Of a DNA stretch of 6,210 bases, positions 1 through 6,210 are shown one piece after another (position 1 is the first letter of the stretch; the number at the start of each line of letters is the position of its first letter). This DNA is from Arcobacter sp. GTDB lineage: Bacteria > Campylobacterota > Campylobacteria > Campylobacterales > Arcobacteraceae. The position numbers were made by a program, and so were the translations under genes. The stretch spans positions 1 through 6,210 of the forward strand of contig DAOVXU010000105.1 in NCBI GenBank assembly GCA_030635995.1. The letters are read 5' to 3'. The notes below the pieces were generated by a model, which did not search any database, had not been told where the DNA came from, and was given only the letters and a program-made list of their open reading frames with translations.

Positions 1-570
1 AACTAACTCTTTAGCTAAAAATCTATCAATAGATTCTACACTAAGAGTTATAACTCCACTTTTTTTATCTGAAGATATTTTTATAATCCCTAGTAGTTGC
101 TTGTAGGCACTATATACTATCTCCTCTTTTGATCTTTCATCTTTTTTGGATGATGTATCATTAAATAGTTTATATATTCCATCATATCCAAGTGCAAAAA
201 CCAAATTCTTTTCATTTGGAATAAGTTTTTGAGATAAATCATATTTTTGGATAACCCTATTCTGAAATGAAAAGTCATTTAATATTGTAGTAAATGATGT
301 TACAGCATCAACACCACCACCTCCACCAATATCAATACCTGCCATCCCTGCTAATGCTCCAAGTCCACCTAGCGATGATTTTGCTTGTGCGTGAGGAACT
401 AATGAAGTTGTTGATTTATAGCTATTTGGGATAGATAGGGTATATACAATAGTTAAAGAGGTAACCACAAAAGTAAAAATTGCTATTTGAAATTTATTAT
501 TCCAAATTGTATTAAATAACTCTTTTAGATCTATCTCATCCTCTTCTATATAGTTTTGTGTGTTTTCCAT
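1..570 (-). CDS. Wzz-type polysaccharide chain-length determinant / co-polymerase, N-terminal part (C-terminus beyond window)
   Basis: This is the first 190 codons of an open frame that runs off the left edge. Residues 1-27 are an acidic cytoplasmic tail. A hydrophobic segment at about 28-47 (QIAIFTFVVTSLTIVYTLSI) is the first membrane helix. It is followed by the Wzz-like start of the periplasmic domain (PNSYKSTTSLVP, 48-59). Residues 64-88 are Gly/Ala-rich with a GGGGG run, as is usual at this place in PCP-family proteins. Residues 173-190 (VITLSVESIDRFLAKELV) resemble the conserved Wzz strand-helix. In this family the protein oligomerises in the inner membrane and sets polymer length during export. 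The start ATG overlaps the TAA of the export-protein gene by one base (TAATG), with AGGTG seven bases before it, so translation is probably coupled. The second membrane helix, and any fused tyrosine kinase, would lie outside the window, so the PCP subtype cannot be decided. Confidence 0.85.
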   Translation of the reverse strand, partial: MENTQNYIEEDEIDLKELFNTIWNNKFQIAIFTFVVTSLTIVYTLSIPNSYKSTTSLVPHAQAKSSLGGLGALAGMAGIDIGGGGGVDAVTSFTTILNDFSFQNRVIQKYDLSQKLIPNEKNLVFALGYDGIYKLFNDTSSKKDERSKEEIVYSAYKQLLGIIKISSDKKSGVITLSVESIDRFLAKELV

Positions 571-3500
571 TAAAATACACCTATTGTATTTAATGAAGCA
601 GCCGTTATTGCTAATTGATAAAGTACCTGACTAGCATCTTTCCAAAATAAAATATTAGATGTAAATTTCATATGCATAGGTACCATAATAGTACTACCTT
701 TTGCAATCTCATCATAGCACCCAAACCAACAATCAATCGATACTTTTTCTACTTCCCCAGAAGGATATACTACATATAAAGATTCTTCATTTGCTCTTTG
801 GGTAATACCCCCTGCTTTTTGAATATAATCCTTAACATAAAGATCACTATCATGTACAAATGTATTTTGATTTAACACTTCACCAAATACTGATATAGTG
901 TCAATAAATGATGGGATAATTAATGTATCTTTATCTTCAAGCCTTATATTGTATCTTGAAGTATCAAATTCTTCCATACTTTTAGATAATTTTATAGTAA
1001 TACGCCCAAGTCCTTTAAATTCTTTAGCTTCTTCCTCTATAGTATTTACAACTTGAATCATATTTGCCATATCTACTTTAACTTCACCTGCTTCCCGACC
1101 GCTACCTGCTACATATGCAACTTGCTGTTTAAGTTTAGAGACAGATTCTCTCATCCTTTTTGCTTCAATTTCTCTTATGCTTTTTCTTGTAAAAACTGCT
1201 GCTTCTATAAAAGCTTCATCAGTAAAGCCACCTGCTCTTTTTATTACATCAGCTATTGTTTCACTTCTACTAATTGTATAAGTACCAGGAAAAGTCACTT
1301 CACCTTTTAAAGTTACAGTTTTTCTTTCATTCCAATTTGGTATACCAAATACTTTTATCTCATCCTCATCTTTTAATATATAGTTTTGAATATCATCATA
1401 AGAAATTTGTGAAATTACCCTTACTCTTTTATTGTCTTCAATTTTGTAACTAATAACTTCAAAATAATTTTTAAAAGCTTTTTTTGTAAATCCACCTGCA
1501 ATATCTATTAGATCTCTTAAACTCATTTTATCATTTAAATTAGTTGACAATAAATATGTTTTTGGAAATTTTATCTCTCCATTTATCACTACACTTTTAC
1601 TATCATTCCAACTTGGAATTGATGATACTGTAATTTTATCTTCATCTTGCAATATAAATGTATCTATTGAATCTTTAGAAACTCTTATAATCTCATTTTG
1701 CTTTATATCATCAACTATCTCATATCTTGTAACTAATATATTTTTTACATAAGCTTTTTTTGTAAATCCACCTGCAATATCTATTAGATCTGATATTGTC
1801 ATATTTTTATTTAAACTATATTTTTTAGGCAAATAAACTGCACCAGCAATAGAAACTGTTTCAATCTTATTTGTCATATAATAATCAAACAATTCAATCT
1901 CATCAAAAGGTGATAATATATAATCTTCATCTACAAATGAGATATGTGGCATAAGATCATCTGTTTTATATGATGTTAGTTTAATTTTAGAATACGGTGT
2001 GGTTCCAGCTATATTTATAATATCTTTAACTTTTATATTGTCATAGTAGTTATATTTACCCGATCTACCTACACTTTTTCCTTTTATACTTACATATGGT
2101 GAAATATTACTATTGTATTTATTAAAAATAAAAAGTTCATCATCATTTTCCAATTTTATATCACTTTTACTTGACAGTATCTCTTGAAGATTAAAACTAA
2201 TTATTTTATTGTCTAGTGATTTAGTTTTTCTTTTTATTAACCCATAACTAAATAGTGTATTTTCTAGAAAAAATCCTTTAAATGACAATTTATCTATCTC
2301 ATTAGTTAAAAGTTTATTTAAACTAAACTCAGCCCCAATAGCTCTCTCACCAGGTCTTACAATATTTCCATATAGATATATACTCTCTTTATGTGCTTTA
2401 TCTATACCATATACATAAACTTTATCACCATCATACAAATTAAAATTTTTAGCTTGTTTTAAATCAACTTCAAAAGTCTTTAACTTTTCATTGTCCATAT
2501 ATCTTTTTACCAAAAATCCATATTTACTACCACTGTAAGTTAATCCACCTGCATATTGTAGTAGTTTATCTAAGGTTTCGCCATTTTTTAATTCAAACTT
2601 AGCAGGAGTTGTTACGGCTCCACTTATAGATACTATTTTTTTAACCTTAGGTATAAAAACTATATCTCCAGATTTCAATATTATATTTAATGCCTCATCT
2701 CCATCTTTTAACAATTTATAAAAATCAACTGATGCTAGTATTTTATTGTCTCTTTTGATTAAAACAGTTCTTATACTTCCACTATTTTTTACACCTTTTG
2801 CAGATATAAGTAAGTTTTTTACAGTTGATAATGCACTTATATTGTAAATACCAGGAACATGCACATCTCCCACTAGATTCACTTGAATTGTGCTATATTT
2901 TGAGATATTAACAGATACTTTTGTATTTGTATAATTTTTTTCTAGCGTAGTTTTAATAATATCTTCAGCTTCACTATATATTTTACCCAAAATATTAATC
3001 GGTCCAATTTTAGGAAGATTTATATTCCCATTATTGTCAATTTTTAATTTTAATTTTTTATCAACTGCTCCATAAAGCCATATACTTAACACATCACCAC
3101 TACTTAAAATATAATATGAGGGTACAGGTAAAGATGAAGGGTTTAAATTATTTTTATTTTTAAAAAAACTTATTCCGTATCTTGACAATTTAACTGATTT
3201 TTTAGTTGATTGTTTTGATTTTAGTTCTTGTAATATTTTGTTGTTTGATTTATATTTCAATGGGTTTATATATGTTGAATTTAAAACTATTTTATTTGAA
3301 TTATCCTCTTCTACAATTTTTTTCTTTTTCTCCTCTTTCTTCTTTTTCTCACTTTTATCTTCTATATCATTTTCAGCAGTTGTCTCTTTTTTATCAGTAG
3401 TTACAGTTTCTTTTGTATTATTTTCTATCTTATCCAAGACTTGAGCTTTATCTACTCCTGCCTCTGCCATCTTTTGTTTAGCTTGTGGAGTATCTAGCAA

Positions 3501-3605
3501 CGCTGGATTTGATTTAACTGCATTGATTATTGCTGTACGAGAGGGTTGTTGGGCACTTAAAAATGTGGTAAACACAAATATAAGCAAGATGATTTTTTTT
3601 AGCAT
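570..3605 (-). CDS. Multi-SLBB outer-membrane polysaccharide export protein (Wza-like), 1011 aa
   Basis: Likely outer-membrane/periplasmic channel for capsule or exopolysaccharide. Residues 1-18 form a signal peptide ending LSA|QQ; there is no lipobox Cys, unlike Wza. Residues 20-60 look helical, and 64-105 are a Lys/Glu-rich low-complexity linker. The polysaccharide-export domain begins near 163 (YYILSSGDVLSIWLYG). About eight SLBB-type repeats follow, near 240-319, 323-400, 408-494, 504-575, 582-663, 671-755, 763-897 and 901-977. Most carry the pattern V-x-G-x-V-x-x-P-G/K-x-Y, then AGG(F/I/L), then (D/G)D-x-(I/V). The seventh has a helical insertion (about 805-865, FTRKSIREIEAKRM and on) of a kind seen in other large SLBB proteins. 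The end (986-1008, LFWKDASQVLYQLAITAASL) is a hydrophobic/amphipathic helix, comparable in place to the Wza C-terminal barrel helix. At 1011 aa it is far longer than E. coli Wza (about 380). The start is supported by a signal peptide and AGGA five bases upstream. It is first in a unit with the overlapping Wzz-type gene. Function by homology is firm; the polymer exported is unknown. Confidence 0.92.
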   Translation of the reverse strand: MLKKIILLIFVFTTFLSAQQPSRTAIINAVKSNPALLDTPQAKQKMAEAGVDKAQVLDKIENNTKETVTTDKKETTAENDIEDKSEKKKKEEKKKKIVEEDNSNKIVLNSTYINPLKYKSNNKILQELKSKQSTKKSVKLSRYGISFFKNKNNLNPSSLPVPSYYILSSGDVLSIWLYGAVDKKLKLKIDNNGNINLPKIGPINILGKIYSEAEDIIKTTLEKNYTNTKVSVNISKYSTIQVNLVGDVHVPGIYNISALSTVKNLLISAKGVKNSGSIRTVLIKRDNKILASVDFYKLLKDGDEALNIILKSGDIVFIPKVKKIVSISGAVTTPAKFELKNGETLDKLLQYAGGLTYSGSKYGFLVKRYMDNEKLKTFEVDLKQAKNFNLYDGDKVYVYGIDKAHKESIYLYGNIVRPGERAIGAEFSLNKLLTNEIDKLSFKGFFLENTLFSYGLIKRKTKSLDNKIISFNLQEILSSKSDIKLENDDELFIFNKYNSNISPYVSIKGKSVGRSGKYNYYDNIKVKDIINIAGTTPYSKIKLTSYKTDDLMPHISFVDEDYILSPFDEIELFDYYMTNKIETVSIAGAVYLPKKYSLNKNMTISDLIDIAGGFTKKAYVKNILVTRYEIVDDIKQNEIIRVSKDSIDTFILQDEDKITVSSIPSWNDSKSVVINGEIKFPKTYLLSTNLNDKMSLRDLIDIAGGFTKKAFKNYFEVISYKIEDNKRVRVISQISYDDIQNYILKDEDEIKVFGIPNWNERKTVTLKGEVTFPGTYTISRSETIADVIKRAGGFTDEAFIEAAVFTRKSIREIEAKRMRESVSKLKQQVAYVAGSGREAGEVKVDMANMIQVVNTIEEEAKEFKGLGRITIKLSKSMEEFDTSRYNIRLEDKDTLIIPSFIDTISVFGEVLNQNTFVHDSDLYVKDYIQKAGGITQRANEESLYVVYPSGEVEKVSIDCWFGCYDEIAKGSTIMVPMHMKFTSNILFWKDASQVLYQLAITAASLNTIGVF
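578..582 (-). promoter_or_regulatory. Ribosome binding site of the Wzz-type gene, inside the end of the export gene
   Basis: The minus strand reads AGGTG here, seven bases before the ATG at 570-568. It matches the anti-Shine-Dalgarno end of 16S rRNA. It lies within the last codons of the upstream SLBB gene (NTIGVF-stop), which supports the chosen start and tight coupling of the two genes. Confidence 0.7.
1475..1515. repeat. 41-bp perfect direct repeat, copy 1 (within SLBB gene)
   Basis: This 41-bp stretch is identical base for base to 1751-1791, with a start-to-start distance of 276 bp (92 codons). On the minus strand it encodes DLIDIAGGFTKKA at residues 698-710 of the SLBB protein. The flanking bases differ on both sides. 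Confidence 0.95.
1751..1791. repeat. 41-bp perfect direct repeat, copy 2 (within SLBB gene)
   Basis: Second copy of the 41-bp repeat, encoding DLIDIAGGFTKKA at residues 606-618. All 13 codons are the same as in the other copy, with no synonymous change. The surrounding SLBB repeats are similar but clearly diverged. Confidence 0.95.
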
Positions 3606-3610
3606 ATTTT

Positions 3611-3614
3611 TCCT
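3611..3614 (-). promoter_or_regulatory. Ribosome binding site of the SLBB export gene
   Basis: AGGA on the minus strand, separated by five bases from the ATG at 3605-3603. It is the only purine-rich Shine-Dalgarno-like element close to this start and agrees with the start implied by the signal peptide. Confidence 0.7.
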
Positions 3615-3639
3615 ATCTATATATAAATTGAAATTTAAT

Positions 3640-3740
3640 TTATTGCCATTTTATCTAAAATATCATTAAAAAATGAAATCTAAATACAATATTAAGTAAA
3701 GTAAATTTTATAGCTATTTACAAAGATTTTTGAAATGGTT
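3640..3740 (-). promoter_or_regulatory. Probable promoter region of the export/Wzz unit
   Basis: The gap between the terminator of the preceding gene and the SLBB start (3606-3764) is very AT-rich and holds no gene. As the previous transcript should end at the terminator, a promoter is expected here. Two candidate -10 boxes are visible on the minus strand: TATAAAAT at 3705-3712 and GATAAAAT at 3648-3655. Neither has a convincing -35 box at 16-18 bp. This is not unusual in Campylobacterota, where the -35 element is poorly conserved. The choice between the two is not decided by the sequence. Confidence 0.35.
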
Positions 3741-3764
3741 ATTTGAGGTTTATTTAGTGTAGTT

Positions 3765-3799
3765 AAAAAAAGCCAAGATAAGATATCTTGACTTTTTTG
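3765..3799 (-). terminator. Intrinsic (rho-independent) terminator of the large right-hand gene
   Basis: On the minus strand, AAGTCAAGATA (3794-3784) pairs with TATCTTGGCTT (3780-3770) around a 3-nt TCT loop, giving an 11-bp stem followed by a run of Ts (complement of the A tract at 3765-3771). One pair is G·U in minus-strand RNA but would be a C/A mismatch in plus-strand RNA, so the hairpin favours minus-strand termination. Flanking A/T bases could lengthen the stem to about 15 bp. It begins 8 nt after the stop codon at 3807-3809 and separates this gene from the export unit. Confidence 0.85.
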
Positions 3800-3806
3800 T
3801 AATTAA

Positions 3807-6210
3807 TTATTGAATTTTTACATTACCTGTAATTTTAATCTCACCATTTTCATCAGCTATTAGTTCATTCATACCGTCTAAACCTTTTATAGTTAATGTC
3901 ACATTATAATCACCAGCTTGTGTAAATTGTGTTTTAATATCATCAATTTTATTTGCAAAATTACTATCATTACTTAATGAATTAACCATGTTTGCAATAC
4001 TAAAAACAAAATTACTTCCCGTAGAAGTTATAGAACTTTCACCAAAATTATCACCAGCGATATCTCCTGTGGTATATTCTTCTGTACTACTACTTGTACT
4101 TGCTATTGCACTCATAGTTGCACTTTTAGTAGAGATAGTATAGTTACCATCATATGAACCTATTACACCATCTCTAAAAATAGTGACATTTGTTAATTTA
4201 ACATTTAAATTTTGTGCTGAACTAACTGTATTATCTTTAATATCTAAAGTGATATCTACATATTTAGTTTTACCATTTTCAATATTTGTCCATGGAACTG
4301 GACTTGTAGTTAATGAAGTATTATAGTCACTACTTACATTGTCAAGTATATTGCATACACCAAAAGCAACACCATAATAGCTATCTAGAGAACTAGCATT
4401 TGACAGTTTTGCATGTGTTACCGTACCAAATGTACCATCACTAGCAATAGTTACATTTGTATCTCCAATAGTTACCTTATTATTAAAGATATTTAATGTA
4501 TCTTTATTTTTTGCCGCTAACTTTGCATTCTCATTTGCAAGTGCAATAGTAGCAATTCTATCTTCTTCATAAGCTATTATAGCAGCAACTTTAGCACTAA
4601 TTGTTGATTGAAGTAATGTGTTTTCTTCTGCCTTATCTTCTGCATAAGCTAATTGTGCACCTGCAAATTGAGAAGCTAAATAAGTATCAGTGTAAACCCA
4701 ATTAGTACTATTATCATCAATTGCAATAACTGCTGATCTTAAAGCTCTAATTGCCTTATTTACATTTTCTGTAAAAATATTATTTTCTGCAGTTATATTT
4801 ACATCAGCCGCTTCTACTGCCGTAGCGATAACAGAATCATATGCTGCTGTAGTGTCTCCTAATGCCATGATATCAGTGTCAGCTTTTAACGCAGTCAAAA
4901 TTACTGATATAATATTAGCATCTCTTATTGGCTCATATGTTGTAATATTAGAAGTAATAATACCACTTGCAGCAGTTTGTGCATCTGTAAGTAATGTTGC
5001 ATTAGTTTCAGAACTTACAATTGTTTTTAATCTATCACTTGCCATAACTCTTTGATATGCCATATCTTTAGTTTGATTCTTATCAAATATAGCATTTGCG
5101 GCAACTATAGTTGCATCCATACTTGCTTTTAATCCTGAAGTTCCAGTTGTAGAAGCTATAATATTATTAATAGCAGTTGTAAATGCAGCTTCAAGTGTTT
5201 CAATAAATGATTTAGCTTTATTTGTTGCTTTAAAAAGTAAACTAGTATTTATATCAGCAGCTAAACTAGTTGCAAACTTATAGCTAGAAGCAATATCATA
5301 AGTATAAGCTGGTATTGTAATATTACAATCATTTACATCACTCACTCCCACAATATAATTAGATGTTACTAAATCTTCTGCTCTTTGAAGAGCGTTAGCT
5401 TCATTAGTGGCAATAATTGAACTTTTTAATGCTAATCTAGTTGAATCTTGAGATATAATATAAGTTTTTGCCTCTTCCATAATAGAAAGTAAAATATTTT
5501 CTGTATCAGTTTCATCTGATATATTATTTTCAGCAATTATGGCAGTTACATTATTTTCAGTTGCTGTAATTATTTGAGATATATTTGTTACACCAGATTC
5601 ATAATTTTCAGTTATATAATCTATAACTCCTGCTTTTGCAGCTATTTTTGCATTTGCAAGATTAGTTGCTCTAGTTTCAGCAGCCTTAATATCACTTTCT
5701 AGTGCTTCTTTAGCTGCCTCATCTGTATTAGCTAATAATACTTCAGTTAAATTAACATCAACATTATTTTCTTTTGCTAATTCCACTAGACCTTCAACAG
5801 ATGCAGTTTGTAAATCACTTTCACTAACATCATTGCTAACACCAGCTGCACTCATTGCTGCTGTAATTGCTGCAAAATCTATCATATCTGTACCAGTAGT
5901 TGTTACATTGTTTTCGGTTGTTGTTAGGGCTACTGTACTTTTTAACTCTTCTGATAAAATAAGATTAACTTTACTGGCAACTAGTGTTTTAGTCATATTA
6001 AATGTTGCAGTTAAAATATCTGTAGCTGAAGTACCTTTAGCTTTTTCTACTGATACAACTTTTGCAATAACTTTATCTTTTACAACTTTTGCAATAGCTT
6101 TATTTTTTGCTTCTGTTTCTTCAATTTTAGCAGCTATTGATGAAATATTAGCAGTTAAAGAACCTGTATTAATTTTTATTGTATTTAATTTAGCAGTTAA
6201 ATTAGAATCA
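3807..6210 (-). CDS. Large Ala/Thr/Ser/Asn-rich protein of unknown family, C-terminal 800 residues, rich in D/E-X-N-X-S/T sequons (N-terminus beyond window)
   Basis: The frame is open from the right edge to the TAA at 3809-3807. The first Met, at 5996, has no Shine-Dalgarno sequence and is preceded by 71 in-frame coding codons, so it is not the real start. Residue numbers here count from that Met. The stretch before residue 500 is rich in Ala, Ile, Thr, Asn and Lys and looks largely helical. Residues about 500-729 look beta-rich, with alternating strands (VTIGDTNVTIASDGTFGTV, YVDITLDIKD) and a final strand pair, AGDYNVTLTIKG and GEIKITGNVKIQ, suggestive of an Ig/PKD-like sandwich. There are two Cys (224, 548) and two Trp (433, 569). 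Fifteen acidic N-glycosylation sequons are visible, for example ENNVT at 28-32 and DYNVT at 696-700. I do not recognise the family and assign no function. Export to the periplasm or surface is inferred from composition and sequons; the signal peptide, if present, is outside the window. A terminator follows, so it is the last gene of its transcript. Confidence 0.85.
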   Translation of the reverse strand, partial: DSNLTAKLNTIKINTGSLTANISSIAAKIEETEAKNKAIAKVVKDKVIAKVVSVEKAKGTSATDILTATFNMTKTLVASKVNLILSEELKSTVALTTTENNVTTTGTDMIDFAAITAAMSAAGVSNDVSESDLQTASVEGLVELAKENNVDVNLTEVLLANTDEAAKEALESDIKAAETRATNLANAKIAAKAGVIDYITENYESGVTNISQIITATENNVTAIIAENNISDETDTENILLSIMEEAKTYIISQDSTRLALKSSIIATNEANALQRAEDLVTSNYIVGVSDVNDCNITIPAYTYDIASSYKFATSLAADINTSLLFKATNKAKSFIETLEAAFTTAINNIIASTTGTSGLKASMDATIVAANAIFDKNQTKDMAYQRVMASDRLKTIVSSETNATLLTDAQTAASGIITSNITTYEPIRDANIISVILTALKADTDIMALGDTTAAYDSVIATAVEAADVNITAENNIFTENVNKAIRALRSAVIAIDDNSTNWVYTDTYLASQFAGAQLAYAEDKAEENTLLQSTISAKVAAIIAYEEDRIATIALANENAKLAAKNKDTLNIFNNKVTIGDTNVTIASDGTFGTVTHAKLSNASSLDSYYGVAFGVCNILDNVSSDYNTSLTTSPVPWTNIENGKTKYVDITLDIKDNTVSSAQNLNVKLTNVTIFRDGVIGSYDGNYTISTKSATMSAIASTSSSTEEYTTGDIAGDNFGESSITSTGSNFVFSIANMVNSLSNDSNFANKIDDIKTQFTQAGDYNVTLTIKGLDGMNELIADENGEIKITGNVKIQ
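6054..6103. repeat. Short tandem repeat: two 23-bp copies at 27-bp (9-codon) spacing
   Basis: Positions 6054-6076 and 6081-6103 match at 22 of 23 bases, with the one difference at 6070/6097. In the large right-hand protein they encode the related segments KAIAKVV and KVIAKVV. The period of nine codons points to an internal duplication inside the helical part. Confidence 0.8.

Noticed and set aside
301..345. Repetitive Gly codons (GGGGG) in the Wzz-type gene as a possible unstable repeat
   Set aside because: A Gly/Ala-rich stretch at this position is usual in the PCP family, and the codons are mixed GGT/GGA rather than a pure simple repeat.
1053..1310. Plus-strand open frame of 85 codons antisense to the SLBB gene
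   Set aside because: It is antisense to a clearly conserved coding region, has a biased Cys/Phe-rich translation typical of a shadow frame, and no ribosome binding site that I can see.
3206..3444. Two overlapping plus-strand open frames rich in Phe, Leu and Ser
   Set aside because: They lie opposite the Lys/Glu-rich linker of the SLBB protein. Reverse complements of AAA/GAA codons give Phe/Ser-rich, membrane-like translations by chance.
3593..3600. Run of eight A (minus strand) in codons 2-5 of the SLBB gene, a possible phase-variable tract
   Set aside because: LKK-type signal peptides encoded with AAA codons commonly give such runs in AT-rich genomes. The tract is short and there is no sign of a frameshifted alternative.
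4852..5055. Plus-strand open frame of 67 codons
   Set aside because: Shadow of the Ala/Thr/Ile-rich large protein on the other strand; no supporting signals.
5314..5329. Perfect 16-bp palindrome ATTGTAATATTACAAT
   Set aside because: It lies inside the coding region of the large protein (around NIT/I codons). It is pure A/T apart from one G and one C, and has no other copy or promoter nearby, so chance is the simplest explanation.
5994..5996. Met codon as the start of the large right-hand gene
   Set aside because: No Shine-Dalgarno sequence precedes it, no signal peptide follows it, and 71 in-frame codons of the same character lie upstream to the window edge.

Overview
The window is AT-rich (roughly 30% G+C by eye). 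Every gene I can support lies on the minus strand. The codon choice, the base composition and the style of the polysaccharide-export protein suggest a Campylobacterota relative (Arcobacter/Sulfurimonas-like). This is inference: no rRNA or other marker gene is present.

Reading in the direction of transcription (high to low coordinates), there are two blocks. The first is the 3' part of a very long gene that enters from the right edge (6210 down to 3807). It encodes an Ala/Thr/Ser/Asn-rich protein of no family I recognise: a long, probably helical region followed by a beta-rich C-terminal domain. It ends 8 nt before a well-formed intrinsic terminator (about 3765-3799). The second block starts after a roughly 160-nt AT-rich promoter-containing gap. 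It is a two-gene overlapping unit: a 1011-residue, signal-peptide-bearing, multi-SLBB outer-membrane polysaccharide export protein (3605-570), then a Wzz-type chain-length determinant/co-polymerase (570 to beyond position 1), joined by a TAATG stop/start overlap. This looks like the start of a capsule, exopolysaccharide or O-antigen export operon. The inner-membrane co-polymerase and outer-membrane export channel would work as one trans-envelope secretion machine, and the rest of the operon lies to the left of the window.

The observation most worth following is in the long right-hand protein. By hand count, 15 copies of the acidic bacterial N-glycosylation sequon (D/E-X-N-X-S/T, the PglB type known from Campylobacter) are spread over its 800 visible residues. 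About two thirds of all its N-X-S/T sites carry the acidic residue at -2, while Asp plus Glu make up only about 13% of its residues. The neighbouring exported SLBB protein has one such site among eight N-X-S/T sites. I read the large protein as a candidate heavily N-glycosylated surface or periplasmic protein. No glycosyltransferase or oligosaccharyltransferase is visible here.

No tRNA, rRNA, CRISPR array, insertion sequence or attachment site was seen. No stretch longer than about 200 nt lacks a gene.
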